The notes: generated from the letters alone by a model not told the origin. A stretch of DNA of 64,000 nucleotides from Actinoallomurus spadix (GCF_024055725.1 NZ_JAMXMX010000003.1:124001-188000), one strand, 5' to 3'. Numbered from the stretch's first letter, positions 34,421 through 42,968 are shown. Numbers and translations: made by a program.

Positions 34421-35397
34421 GCGCGCGCCTGCTGGAGAGACTCACCGAGGATCCCGGTGGGACGGAACATGAGGACAAGCACCAGAACGCTGAAAGCAAC
34501 GACGTTCTGCCACTCGGAGCCGAAGACCGCGGAGCCGTACATCTCGATCAGGCCGAGGACGATACCGCCGACCAGCGCACCGCGAAGGTTGCCGATACCG
34601 CCCAGCACCGCGGCCGTGAACGCCTTGATGCCCAGCAGGAACCCGACGTCGAACCGCGTCTCCTCGAACCGCAGCATGTACAGCGCCGCCGCGACACCCG
34701 CCATCGCGCCGCCGAGCGCGAACGTCGCCGTCACGATCCGGTCGATGTTGACACCCATCAGCACGGCCGTCTCCGGATCCTGCGCCGTCGCGCGGATCCC
34801 GCGGCCGAGCTTCGTCCGGTTCACGAACATGTCCAGCGCGACCATCATGAGCACCGCACCGACGATCACGATGAGCCGGTCGTTGGACAACTCGAACCCG
34901 CCGATGTGAATCACATTGGTGTGGTGCACGAAGTGGCCCTGGACCGGCAGCGCGCCCTTCTCCTTCGGCAGGCCGAACGCCTGCGGGATCACCAGCCGGG
35001 CGAACAGCTGCTGCAGGAACAGGGACGCGCCGATCGCCGAGATCAGCGCCGCGAGCCGCGAGGCGTTGTTCCGCCGCAACGGCCGGTACGCCACGTACTC
35101 CAGGATCACGGCGCTGCCGCCCGACGCGATACCACCCGCCACCGCGAGCGCCAGGACCAGCGCCACCAGCGCGAAACCGCCGACGTTCGATGGCATCCCG
35201 AACAGATGCAGCGTCCCCAGGGCCCCGAACGTCCCGATCATGAAGATCTCGGAGTGCGCGAAGTTGATGAGTCGCAGGACGCCGTAGACCATCGTGTAGC
35301 CGAGCGCCACCAGCGCGTAGATCGCGCCCAGCGACAGGCCGTCAATGGTGTACGGCCAGAATTGACTGAAGAGATTGTTCAATGTGGTCGCCTTCAT
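34417..35397 (-). CDS. livH: Branched-chain amino acid ABC transporter permease LivH
   Basis: 326 residues, about eight membrane helices, with the family motifs LGAIYALVALGYTMVYGVLRLINFAHSE, RATAQDPETAVLMGVNIDRI (the EAA-like loop that contacts the ATPases) and GIKAFTAAVLGGIGNLRGALVGG. It lies 70 bases downstream of the binding-protein gene and overlaps livM by four bases. Confidence 0.95.
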   Translation of the reverse strand: MKATTLNNLFSQFWPYTIDGLSLGAIYALVALGYTMVYGVLRLINFAHSEIFMIGTFGALGTLHLFGMPSNVGGFALVALVLALAVAGGIASGGSAVILEYVAYRPLRRNNASRLAALISAIGASLFLQQLFARLVIPQAFGLPKEKGALPVQGHFVHHTNVIHIGGFELSNDRLIVIVGAVLMMVALDMFVNRTKLGRGIRATAQDPETAVLMGVNIDRIVTATFALGGAMAGVAAALYMLRFEETRFDVGFLLGIKAFTAAVLGGIGNLRGALVGGIVLGLIEMYGSAVFGSEWQNVVAFSVLVLVLMFRPTGILGESLQQARA

Positions 35398-35467
35398 CGC
35401 ACGGGGCGGGAGCGCACCTGTCGCTCCCGCCCCTGCGCGTTCTCAAGGCCGCCGTCTGGTCGGCGGG

Positions 35468-36637
35468 CTACTTGACCGTCGCGTTCTTGGCGTTGCCCAG
35501 CAGCGGAAGCTGGTCGCCCTTGACCTGGTAGACGTAGACGTCCGCCGCGGCCGGCTCACCGTTGCTCTGGAACTTGATCTCCTTCGACACGCCCGGCTTG
35601 TCGATCTTCGACAGGTAGTCGTTGATCTTCTCCGGGGTCGTGTTCCCGGCCTTGACCGCCTCGATGAACGCCGTGGCCGCGTCGTAGCCCTCGGCCGAGT
35701 AGACCGCCGGGTCGGCGTGGAACTTGGCCTTGTAGTCCTCGGCGAACTTCTTGCTCGCCGCGCTCGCCGTACCGCTCGGGTCGATCAGGCAGGGGCAGCC
35801 GATGATCGAGCCGTCCGCGGTGGTACCGCCGGCACCCTTCGCCAGGCCCTTGTCCAGCGAACCGTCACCGGACAGGAAGCGCGCCTTCACGCCACCCTCG
35901 CGCAGCTGCTTGATCAGCTTGCCGCCCTGCGCGTAGTAGCCGCCGAAGAAGATCGCTTCCGGGGTGAACGCCTTCACCTTGTTGACCGTCGCGGAGAAGT
36001 CCGACCCCTGCGGGTCGATGGCGTCCTCGGCGGTCTGGGCGCCGCCCTGCGTCACCGCGGCCTTCACCGTCTCGGCAAGCGGCTTACCGTACTCGGAGCT
36101 GTCGTGGATGATGAAGACCTTCTTGGCCTTCAGCGAGTTCGCGATGAACCCGCCGATCCCCTGGCCCTGCACGTTGTCGTTGCCGATCACACGGTGCCAG
36201 TACTTCCAGCCGTGCGTCGCCAGCGAGGCGTTGGTCGCCGAGGAGGAGATGTTCGGCAGCTTGCCCTCCTCCAGCACCGGGTCGGCCTGCGCCGACTCGC
36301 CGGAGAAGGTCGGGCCGATCAGGCCGGCGATCTTGTCCTTGGTGATCGCCTGCTTCGCCAGCGGCACGGCCTGCTCGCCCTTGCCCTGGCTGTCGTAGGT
36401 CTTGAGGGTGATCTTGACCTTCGGGTTGGTCGCGTTGTACTGGTCGATGGCCAGCTGAGCGCCCTGCCTGGGCGGAATGACCAGACCGGAGTTCTCACCG
36501 GTCAGGTCGCCCATGAACCCGATGGTGACGGTGTCGCCGCCGCCGCTCTTCGAGCCGCCACCACACGCGGACGCGCCGAGCGCCAGTGTCGCGCTCGCCG
36601 CCGCCACGCCGACGACCGTAATCAATCTGCTCCGCAA
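35468..36637 (-). CDS. livK: Branched-chain amino acid ABC transporter substrate-binding lipoprotein
   Basis: 389 residues. Lipobox LGASAC (Cys about 24) anchors it to the membrane; then GGGSKSGGGD linker and a type I periplasmic-binding fold starting VTIGFMGDLTGENSGLVIPPRQGAQLAIDQYN. Two Cys (GCPCL) near the ligand side may form a disulphide. It delivers Leu/Ile/Val or a related solute to LivHM. TTG 36637 is selected for GGAAGGAAGAG upstream and because it gives a normal lipoprotein signal; the frame stays open to 36751. First gene of the operon. Confidence 0.93.
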   Translation of the reverse strand: MRSRLITVVGVAAASATLALGASACGGGSKSGGGDTVTIGFMGDLTGENSGLVIPPRQGAQLAIDQYNATNPKVKITLKTYDSQGKGEQAVPLAKQAITKDKIAGLIGPTFSGESAQADPVLEEGKLPNISSSATNASLATHGWKYWHRVIGNDNVQGQGIGGFIANSLKAKKVFIIHDSSEYGKPLAETVKAAVTQGGAQTAEDAIDPQGSDFSATVNKVKAFTPEAIFFGGYYAQGGKLIKQLREGGVKARFLSGDGSLDKGLAKGAGGTTADGSIIGCPCLIDPSGTASAASKKFAEDYKAKFHADPAVYSAEGYDAATAFIEAVKAGNTTPEKINDYLSKIDKPGVSKEIKFQSNGEPAAADVYVYQVKGDQLPLLGNAKNATVK

Positions 36638-36907
36638 GGTAGCTCTTCCTTCCGTCCGAATCCCCTGGATCAGGGAACTTCTCTGCACCCAGGGCGTGGA
36701 CTCGGTGCGGGCGAAATAACACGGTTCCCTGGGGCTCGGTGGGTAGTACACCGAGCACCGGCTACGAACAGTAGGGATCCAGCGAGGGTGTTGCGGATTC
36801 GTTACTGGCCCGTGCCCTAAAAGTCCAGATCTGATTACGGACGACTACTTTGCGTAGTGGCACAGCTCACTTGGTTTCAAGGGTGTTAACGGACAAGCGC
36901 GACACGG
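36638..36907 (-). promoter_or_regulatory. liv operon leader and promoter region with hairpin
   Basis: 270 bases without a gene. GCTCGGTG (36734-36741) and CACCGAGC (36749-36756) form a perfect 8-bp hairpin with a 7-base loop, inside the likely leader of livK. The regulator gene upstream on the same strand ends at 36908. A TACTGT element near 36763-36768 (minus strand) could be a -10, but no matching -35 is convincing. Confidence 0.45.
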
Positions 36908-37513
36908 CTATTCGGCCGATCCGCCGGAGGTCTCCCCCGCGCCGCCCGCGATGACCGCCTCCGCCACCGCCCGCATCGTCAGCCGGCGGTCCATCGACGT
37001 CTTCTGGATCCAGCGGAACGCCTCCGGCTCCGACCACCCGTGCGCGCTCTGCAGCAGCCCCTTGGCCCGGTCGACCAGCTTCCGCGTCTCGAGCCGCTCC
37101 CCGAGCGACGTCACCTCGGCCTCGAGGCTCTTGATCTCCTGGAAGCGGCTCACCGCCATCTCGATGGCGGGCACCAGATCCGCCTTCGTGAACGGCTTCA
37201 CGAGATAGGCCATGGCTCCGGCCTCGCGCGCCCTCTCGACCAGCTCCCGCTGCGAGAACGCCGTCAGGATGACCACCGGCGCGACCCGCTCGGCGGCGAT
37301 CCGCTCGGCCGCCGAGATCCCGTCCAGGACGGGCATCTTCACATCGAGGATCGTCAGGTCCGGCACCAGCTCCATCGTCAGGCGAACGGCCGTCTCTCCA
37401 TCCCCGGCCTCGCCGACGACCTGGTACCCGTCTTCTTCCAGCATCTCCTTGAGGTCCAGCCTGATCAGGGCCTCATCCTCAGCGATCACAACACGACGCG
37501 CGCTCTCGGTCAC
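36908..37513 (-). CDS. pdtaR: ANTAR-domain response regulator (PdtaR type)
   Basis: 201 residues. Receiver domain with acidic residues 12-13, phospho-acceptor Asp57 (TILDVKMP) and Lys in LVKPF. A short coiled linker (~118-135) leads to an ANTAR RNA-binding domain (~130-190) with LETRKLVDRAKGLLQSAHGWSEPEAFRWIQK. ANTAR regulators bind paired hexaloop hairpins in mRNA and prevent termination; PdtaR is activated by the kinase PdtaS, which is not in this window. GTG 37513 gives the family N-terminus (MTESARRVVIAEDEAL). TACGCT about ten bases upstream suggests a leaderless mRNA. Confidence 0.92.
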   Translation of the reverse strand: MTESARRVVIAEDEALIRLDLKEMLEEDGYQVVGEAGDGETAVRLTMELVPDLTILDVKMPVLDGISAAERIAAERVAPVVILTAFSQRELVERAREAGAMAYLVKPFTKADLVPAIEMAVSRFQEIKSLEAEVTSLGERLETRKLVDRAKGLLQSAHGWSEPEAFRWIQKTSMDRRLTMRAVAEAVIAGGAGETSGGSAE

Positions 37514-37592
37514 GCGCACGAGCGTACCCGGACCCGCTACCCTGGTACCCGACCCAGGTCGGTAGACGGCACCTCTACCCACGACTCGGACA

Positions 37593-37598
37593 TATAAT
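37593..37598 (+). promoter_or_regulatory. -10 element of the tRNA gene
   Basis: A perfect TATAAT, rare in this G+C-rich DNA, lies 17 bases before the tRNA 5' end. No good -35 is seen 17-18 bases upstream. Confidence 0.65.
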
Positions 37599-37615
37599 CG
37601 AATATCCCGAATAAT

Positions 37616-37689
37616 GCCCCGATAGCCCAATCGGCAGAGGCCGCAGATTCAAAACCTGCACAGTGTGGGTTCGACTCCCACTCGGGGCA
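37616..37689 (+). tRNA. tRNA-Leu(CAA) with a short variable loop
   Basis: 74 nt. Acceptor GCCCCGA (37616-37622) pairs with TCGGGGC (37682-37688), discriminator A. The D-stem is only 3 bp (GCC/GGC, 37625-37627 with 37639-37641) with an 11-nt loop containing GG. The anticodon arm GCAGA/CCTGC has an A-C mismatch at the loop-closing position; the loop TTCAAAA gives anticodon CAA. The variable region is only ACAGT (5 nt), where bacterial tRNA-Leu normally has a long arm. The T-arm GTGGG/CCCAC with TTCGACT is regular, and no CCA is encoded. Leu assignment rests on the anticodon alone. Confidence 0.85.
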
Positions 37690-37697
37690 CCTCAAGA

Positions 37698-37724
37698 AAC
37701 CGCCGTCCGTAACGGGCGGCGGTT
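37698..37724 (+). terminator. Terminator after the tRNA
   Basis: AACCGCC (37698-37704) and GGCGGTT (37718-37724) with inner CCG/CGG pairing, starting 9 bases after the tRNA; TTCT follows. Confidence 0.7.
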
Positions 37725-37753
37725 CTGCCGTAGGGCGATGCAACACTGAGCGC

Positions 37754-38532
37754 ATGTATGACATTGCCACGCGTAATCGCGCATTAAGCCTTCTCGCGCA
37801 AGGTATGACCGTCAGCGAGGTCAGCAGGCGCACATCTCCCGGTGGGCCATCCGCGACTGGCAGCTGCGGGCGGACCAGGGCAGACCCATCGCGTCGTCTC
37901 GCCCCACGTCATGCCCCCGCTGCACGACCCCTGCGGCGCTCCCGCAGTCTGCGGATCGGTACGCCTATCTCCTCGGGCTCTATCTCGGTGACGGCTGCAT
38001 CAGTCCGGTGGGTGATTCCGCCAAACGAATCTGGGCGCTGCGCATATCCTGCGCGGACGACTATCCAGGTCTGCAGGTCGAGTGCGCGGACGCCATCCGC
38101 GCGATCCGGCCCGACAACAGGATCCGCTTCCTCCGACTCGCCGGCTGCACGGAGATCAACAGCCATTCGAAGCACTGGCCGTGCCTCTTCCCTCAGCATG
38201 GTCCGGGCAAGACGCACAACCGGACGAGCGCGCTCGAATCCTGGCAGCAGGACCTCGTGGAGCGGTATACGAGACCGTTCGTCCGTGGTCTGATTCACTC
38301 GGATGGGAGCCGCTCGACCAATCGCGTACGGCATGCGGCCGAAGGCGGCGATCGCTGGTATGAGTACCCGCGTTACTTCTTCACCAACGAATCCGCCGAT
38401 ATCGCGAAACTCTTCACGGACGCGCTCGACAGGCTCGGCGTCGCCCGGAAGCGATCGAACCGCAACAACATCTCCGTCGCGCGGCGGGAGGCGGTGGCGC
38501 GGTTGGATGAGTTCGTGGGGCCGAAATACTGA
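37754..38532 (+). pseudogene. Frameshifted HTH + LAGLIDADG-like protein
   Basis: The N-terminal frame (MYDIATRNRALSLLAQGMTVSEVSRRT) begins an HTH that should continue ISRWAIRDWQLRADQ. That continuation is present but in another frame from 37834; the 779-nt span is one short of a codon multiple. After the shift come CPRCTTP, a first LAGLIDADG-like YLLGLYLGDG, the conserved SKHWPCLFPQHGPGK block and a second motif FVRGLIHSDGSR, ending FVGPKY. Intact relatives in Streptomyces are ~260 residues and annotated as HTH proteins of unknown role. A GTG at 38008 could restart translation but would miss the first LAGLIDADG motif. It sits directly after a tRNA gene. Confidence 0.8.
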
Positions 38533-38721
38533 TCAGCCGGCGTGGCGGATCATGAACTCCTGCTGGGCGTCCGGGGCGGTCATGATGGAGCCGGGGACGG
38601 CCGGGTCGCGGTGCTCGGCCTGGAGGTCCTCGGGGCGCGGGCGCGCCGGGAGGGAGCGCCAGCGGGCGGGGCGGCGGGGCGCGGAGTCCTTCTGCGGGAG
38701 GACCTCTTGGTCTTCGCTCAT
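38533..38721 (-). CDS. Small Arg/Pro-rich protein of unknown function
   Basis: 62 residues (MSEDQEVLPQKDSAPRRP...QQEFMIRHAG). Codon third positions are almost all G or C, which supports real coding despite its size. No membrane, signal or zinc motif is seen. It follows pyk on the same strand but behind a strong terminator, and its stop abuts the pseudogene stop on the other strand. Function unknown; the start ATG lacks a good ribosome binding site. Confidence 0.65.
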   Translation of the reverse strand: MSEDQEVLPQKDSAPRRPARWRSLPARPRPEDLQAEHRDPAVPGSIMTAPDAQQEFMIRHAG

Positions 38722-38777
38722 GGTTTCAGGATGCCGCGTGCCGTGCCGCGTACCAACCCTTGGCCGTATCCCGTGGG

Positions 38778-38815
38778 GTGCGGGGCCATCGCCGGAGACG
38801 ATGATGGCCCCGCAC
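38778..38815 (-). terminator. pyk terminator
   Basis: GTGCGGGGCCATC (38778-38790) pairs perfectly over 13 bp with GATGGCCCCGCAC (38803-38815). Lies 17 bases past the pyk stop. Confidence 0.85.
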
Positions 38816-38831
38816 TGCGGAACGCCTCGGG

Positions 38832-40268
38832 TCAGGAGGACGGGTGGGTGGCGATGGCGTCGCCGATGCGGTGGACGCGCAGCGCGTTGGTGGAGCCGGG
38901 GGTGCCGGGGGGCGAGCCGGCGACGATGACGACGCGGTCGCCCTTCTGGAGGCGGCCGATGTCGAGGAGCGCGGCCTCGACCTGGCGGACCATCTCGTCG
39001 GTGTGGAAGACCTCGGGGACGATGAAGGTCTCGACGCCCCAGACGAGGGCCAGCTGGCTGCGGGTCTCGGGGCGGGCGGTGAAGGCCAGGAGGGGGATCG
39101 GCGAGCGGTAGCGCGACATGCGGCGCGCGGTCTCGCCGGTCATGGTGAAGGCGACGAGGGCCTTGGCTCCGACGGTCGCGCCGATCTCGGCGGCGGCGCG
39201 GGCGATGGCGCCGCCGACGGTCTCGGGGACGCGGTCGAGGGAGTGGGTGGCGCGGAGGGTGTGCTCCTCGGCGGCGGTGACGATGCGGCCCATGGTCTGG
39301 ACGGACTCGATGGGGTAGTCGCCGACGCTGGTCTCGCCGGAGAGCATGACGGCGTCGGCGCCTTCGAAGACGGCGTTGGCGACGTCGGAGGTCTCGGCGC
39401 GGGTGGGGCGCGGCGCGCTGATCATGGATTCGAGCATCTGGGTCGCGACGATGACCGGGCGGGCCTTTTCGCGGGTGAGCTCGATGGCGCGTTTCTGGAC
39501 GATGGGGACCTGCTCGAGCGGGAGCTCGACGCCGAGGTCGCCGCGGGCGACCATGATGCCGTCGAAGGCTTCGACGATCTCTTCGAGGCGCTCGACGGCC
39601 TGCGGCTTCTCGATCTTGGCGAGGAGGGGGACGGTGCGTCCTTCCTCTTCCATGATGCGGCGGGCGGTGGTGGCGTCGTCGGGGTTGCGCACGAAGGACA
39701 GGGCGACCATGTCGACGCCGAGGTGGAGGGCGAAGCGGAGGTCGTCCTCGTCCTTCTCGGTGAGGGCGGGGACGCTGACGGCGACGCCGGGGAGGTTGAG
39801 GCCCTTGTGGTCGGAGACCATGCCGCCGATGAGGACGCGGGTGCGGACGCGGGGGCCGTCGACGACGGTGACGTTGAGGACGACGCGGCCGTCGTCGATG
39901 AGGACGGTGTCACCGGGGTTGACGTCACCGGGGAGGCCGCCGTAGGTGGTGGAGACCATGGCGCGGTCGCCGGGGACGTCCTCGGTGGTGATGGTGAACT
40001 CGTCGCCTAGGGTCAGGCGGACCGGGCCGTCGGCGAACCGGCCGAGCCTGATCTTGGGTCCCTGGAGGTCGGCGAGGATGCCGACGCCGTGGCCGGTGGC
40101 GTTGGAGGCTTCGCGGAGATATCGGTAGACCTCCGCGTGCTGCTGCTGCGTGCCGTGGCTCATGTTGAGCCGGGCGACGTCGATCCCGGCCTCCACGAGG
40201 GCGTGGATGCGCTCCTCGCTGGAACAGGCGGGACCTATCGTGCTGACGATCTTTGCTCGGCGACTCAC
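38832..40268 (-). CDS. pyk: Pyruvate kinase
   Basis: 478 residues; converts phosphoenolpyruvate and ADP to pyruvate and ATP. The barrel has VSTIGPACSS, ARLNMSHG, LADLQGPKIRLG and the active-site signature LLAKIEKPQAVERLEEI with the catalytic Lys, then MVARGDLGVELP and ATQMLESMI. The C-domain holds the effector region (~350-478). Full length. GTG 40268 follows TAGGGT by about nine bases, which suggests a leaderless or very short leader transcript. Confidence 0.97.
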   Translation of the reverse strand: MSRRAKIVSTIGPACSSEERIHALVEAGIDVARLNMSHGTQQQHAEVYRYLREASNATGHGVGILADLQGPKIRLGRFADGPVRLTLGDEFTITTEDVPGDRAMVSTTYGGLPGDVNPGDTVLIDDGRVVLNVTVVDGPRVRTRVLIGGMVSDHKGLNLPGVAVSVPALTEKDEDDLRFALHLGVDMVALSFVRNPDDATTARRIMEEEGRTVPLLAKIEKPQAVERLEEIVEAFDGIMVARGDLGVELPLEQVPIVQKRAIELTREKARPVIVATQMLESMISAPRPTRAETSDVANAVFEGADAVMLSGETSVGDYPIESVQTMGRIVTAAEEHTLRATHSLDRVPETVGGAIARAAAEIGATVGAKALVAFTMTGETARRMSRYRSPIPLLAFTARPETRSQLALVWGVETFIVPEVFHTDEMVRQVEAALLDIGRLQKGDRVVIVAGSPPGTPGSTNALRVHRIGDAIATHPSS

Positions 40269-40611
40269 GCTACAACCCTAGGTAGTTACTGGGCGGTACG
40301 CGTATTCATGCAGGTCGGCGTCGCCCAGTGTTCACGTATTGGTCTAGACCGAAGGGGCCGACACGGGTCCCTTGGCCTAGATGTGAGGGTATGCCCGGAT
40401 GCGGGGAACGGCAGCCGGATCCGAAAGTCCGGCCCGTGCGGCGGCCGGCGCGCGCCCGGCCGCGCGAAGCGGCTCCGGGTCGGGCCGGGGCGCCGTACGC
40501 CCGCCCGCGCGGGGTGGTTCCCGGGCGGGCCGGGGCGCCGTACGCCCCGGTCGCGGGGAGGGCGGCGCGGCCGCCGGCGAAGGGTGGCCCGGCCGGCCGC
40601 GCGCCGGTGGT
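40269..40611. other. pyk upstream region with palindrome and direct repeat
   Basis: No gene is supported. GGTCTAGACC (40341-40350) is a perfect palindrome and the left part of a larger imperfect hairpin ending at 40381 (TCTAGACC.AAGGG with CCCTTGGCCTAGA). CGGGCCGGGGCGCCGTACGC occurs at 40481 and 40526, a 45-bp period within very G+C-rich DNA. It holds the pyk promoter and the end of the PfpI transcript. Confidence 0.5.
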
Positions 40612-41166
40612 TCAGGCCGCGAAGGTCTCGACGATCTCCTGGCAGAAGGCCTTGAGGTCGTCGGGTTTGCGGCTGGTGATGAGGGTGTTGGGACCGGCGG
40701 TGCAGCGTGCGACCTCCTGGTCGACCCAGGTGCCGCCCGCGTTGCGGATGTCGGTTTGCACGCTGGGCCAGGACGTCAGGGTGCGGCCGCGTACGACGCC
40801 GGCTTCGACGAGGGTCCAGGGCGCGTGGCAGATCGCCGCGACCGGCTTGGCGGCGTCGAAGAATCCCTTGGCGAAGGCGACGGCCTTGGGTTCGGTGCGC
40901 AGGAAGTCGGGGTTGGCGACGCCGCCGGGGAGGACGAGCGCGTCGAAGTCGGCGGCCGAGACCTCGTCGACGGTGGCGTCCACGGGGAAGGTGTCGGCCT
41001 TCTCGAGGTGGTCGCGGGCCTGGACCTGGCCGCTGGTGGTGGAGACGAGGCGGGGCGTGCCGCCGGCCTGTTCGACCGCCTTCCAGGGCTCGGTCAGTTC
41101 GACCTGCTCGATCCCGTCGGGGGCGACGAGGAAGGCGATCGTCTTGCCGTGGAGGTTGGTGCTCAT
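40612..41166 (-). CDS. DJ-1/PfpI-family protein (type 1 GATase-like)
   Basis: 184 residues. Nucleophile elbow AAICHAPWTL carries the family Cys, with the supporting Glu in GIEQVELTEPW and the LPGGVANPDFLR loop. Family members act as intracellular peptidases, glyoxalase-III-like or deglycase-type stress proteins; the sequence does not separate these. It resembles the YhbO/PfpI branch by length. ATG 41166 has GGAAGG ten bases upstream. Monocistronic, divergent from phospholipase C. Confidence 0.88.
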   Translation of the reverse strand: MSTNLHGKTIAFLVAPDGIEQVELTEPWKAVEQAGGTPRLVSTTSGQVQARDHLEKADTFPVDATVDEVSAADFDALVLPGGVANPDFLRTEPKAVAFAKGFFDAAKPVAAICHAPWTLVEAGVVRGRTLTSWPSVQTDIRNAGGTWVDQEVARCTAGPNTLITSRKPDDLKAFCQEIVETFAA

Positions 41167-41540
41167 GGGTCAGTACCTTCCCGGATGAAGCTTTCGGCGG
41201 TTCCTGAAGAGCCCTGCCCGGCATCGGGGCCGGTATTCACGTCCGGGCGTGACGTTCGGAACCGAGTGTTCTCGCCGGTGCGGGGTGCGAGGTGCGGCCC
41301 GCCGGCGCCGTGGCGGTCGTGTTCGGCCGCGTTCTGTGGGCGGTGGGTCTCCGGCCGCCGGATCGCCGCGATTTGCAGTTACATTTCGCCATAGCAGCGA
41401 TTTTTGTTGATTGTCCGGTTCAACGTTTCCGTCGCTCGATCATCGAACGTCGTTCATGCGTTCGCGTTGCGCCCGGCCGCCGAATGAGCCATTTTCTATC
41501 TGGTGTTTCGTGGTCCTCGAGTCGACGGGAGCGTGGCAAT
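41167..41540. other. Divergent promoter region of PfpI-like and phospholipase genes
   Basis: About 370 bases. The right half (41385-41500) is markedly richer in A and T than its surroundings. It contains the palindrome GAACGTCGTTC (41445-41455) and GTTCA-like elements that loosely recall Pho-box direct repeats. No coding frame convinces. Confidence 0.4.
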
Positions 41541-42968
41541 ATGCCGGAACTCACCCGCCGTCGCCTGTTCAGTGCGGCGGGATCGATGGGCGCGGCGGCG
41601 TTCGCCGCGGAGTTCCTGCCTTCGAATCTGCGGCGAGCGATGGCGGCCGCGTCGCCGGCCGGGGGCCGGCTCGGCGACATCAAGCATGTCGTCATCTTGA
41701 TGCAGGAGAATCGCTCGTTCGACCATTATTTCGGAACACTTCCTGGAGTGCGGGGTTTCTCCGATCCGGCGGCGATCACGCTGAGCACCGGCCGGTCGGT
41801 CTTCCACCAGCCGGATCCGGAGAACCCCGCGGGTCATCTCCTACCGTTCCACCTGGACACACAGCGGACGAACGCGCAGTCGATCCCGTCCACCGACCAC
41901 GCGTGGAAGGTCCAGCACGAGGCGTGGAACAACGGCAGGATGGACAACTGGGTGCCGGCGCACCGGGCGGCCGACGGGGACGACGCGCCGTACATCATGG
42001 GCCATTACACCCGGGCGGACATTCCGTTCCACTTCGCATTGGCCGAGTCGTTCACGATCTGCGACGCCTATTTCTGCTCGGTGCTGGGACCGACCTGGCC
42101 GAACCGCCTCTACCTGATGAGCGGCACCATCGATCCGGGCGGCGAGAGAGGCGGCCCCGTCATCGGGAACCGGGACCCCGTCCCGTACCGCTGGAAGACC
42201 TATCCGGAGGCGCTGACCGACGCCGGAGTGGACTGGCGGGTCTACCAGGAGGTCGACAATTACGGATGCAATGTCCTCGAACGCTTCGACGCGTTCCAGA
42301 GCGCCCCCGCCGACTCGCCGCTGTACCGCAACGGGCTCCGGACGTACACCGCGGGCCAGTTCGAATTCGACGCGGCCCACGACCGGCTGCCGACGGTCTC
42401 GTGGATCATCCCGACGAGTTATCAGTCCGAGCACCCGGACTACACTCCGGCGGCCGGCGCCGACTATGTGGCGAGCAAGATCGACGCGATCGCGTCCAAT
42501 CCCGCCGTGTGGGCCAAGACGCTGTTCATCCTCACCTACGACGAGAACGACGGCCTGTTCGACCACGTCCCTCCCCCCGTCCCCCCGGCCGGCACCCCGG
42601 ACGAGTTCGTCGCGGGCCTGCCGATCGGGGGCGGCTTCCGCGTGCCGTGCGTCCTCGTGTCCCCCTGGACGCAGGGCGGCTGGGTGGCGCGCGAGGCGTT
42701 CGACCACACGTCCACGCTGCGGCTGCTGGAGCGGCTGACCGGGGTGCGCGTGCCGAACCTCAGCGCCTGGCGGCGGCGGGCGTTCGGGGACCTGACGTCC
42801 GCGCTGGGGATGGCGGTACGCGGCCGGCCGCCGCGGCTGCCCCGGACGAAACCGGAGCTGGCGCGGGTGGCCGAGACCGTCGACCGGCTGCCGGCCCCGG
42901 AGTTCCCGGGCGCCGCGCAGACCCCGCCCCACCAGGAGAAGGGCCCCCGGCCTCGGCCCCGGAGCTGA
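41541..42968 (+). CDS. Tat-exported phospholipase C / acid phosphoesterase
   Basis: 475 residues. A twin-arginine signal TRRRLFSAAGSMGAAAFA (Arg6-Arg7) exports the folded enzyme. The phosphoesterase domain starts IKHVVILMQENRSFDHYFGT, the hallmark of non-haemolytic phospholipase C/acid phosphatase AcpA-type enzymes, and continues with AYFCSVLGPTWPNRLYLMSG and LTYDENDGLFDHV, which carry the remaining metal ligands. Probably cleaves phosphodiesters or phospholipid heads outside the cell. ATG 41541 has GGGAG upstream; the frame is open earlier but without a signal. The YVTN gene follows 27 bases later. Confidence 0.9.
   Translation: MPELTRRRLFSAAGSMGAAAFAAEFLPSNLRRAMAAASPAGGRLGDIKHVVILMQENRSFDHYFGTLPGVRGFSDPAAITLSTGRSVFHQPDPENPAGHLLPFHLDTQRTNAQSIPSTDHAWKVQHEAWNNGRMDNWVPAHRAADGDDAPYIMGHYTRADIPFHFALAESFTICDAYFCSVLGPTWPNRLYLMSGTIDPGGERGGPVIGNRDPVPYRWKTYPEALTDAGVDWRVYQEVDNYGCNVLERFDAFQSAPADSPLYRNGLRTYTAGQFEFDAAHDRLPTVSWIIPTSYQSEHPDYTPAAGADYVASKIDAIASNPAVWAKTLFILTYDENDGLFDHVPPPVPPAGTPDEFVAGLPIGGGFRVPCVLVSPWTQGGWVAREAFDHTSTLRLLERLTGVRVPNLSAWRRRAFGDLTSALGMAVRGRPPRLPRTKPELARVAETVDRLPAPEFPGAAQTPPHQEKGPRPRPRS

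Noticed and set aside
38844-40010. Plus-strand Gly/Asp-rich frame opposite pyk
   Set aside because: Antisense to a complete pyruvate kinase; no ribosome binding site.
40286-41224. Long minus-strand Arg/Pro-rich frame across the PfpI gene and the pyk upstream region
   Set aside because: Out of frame with the clear PfpI protein; composition of a shadow frame.
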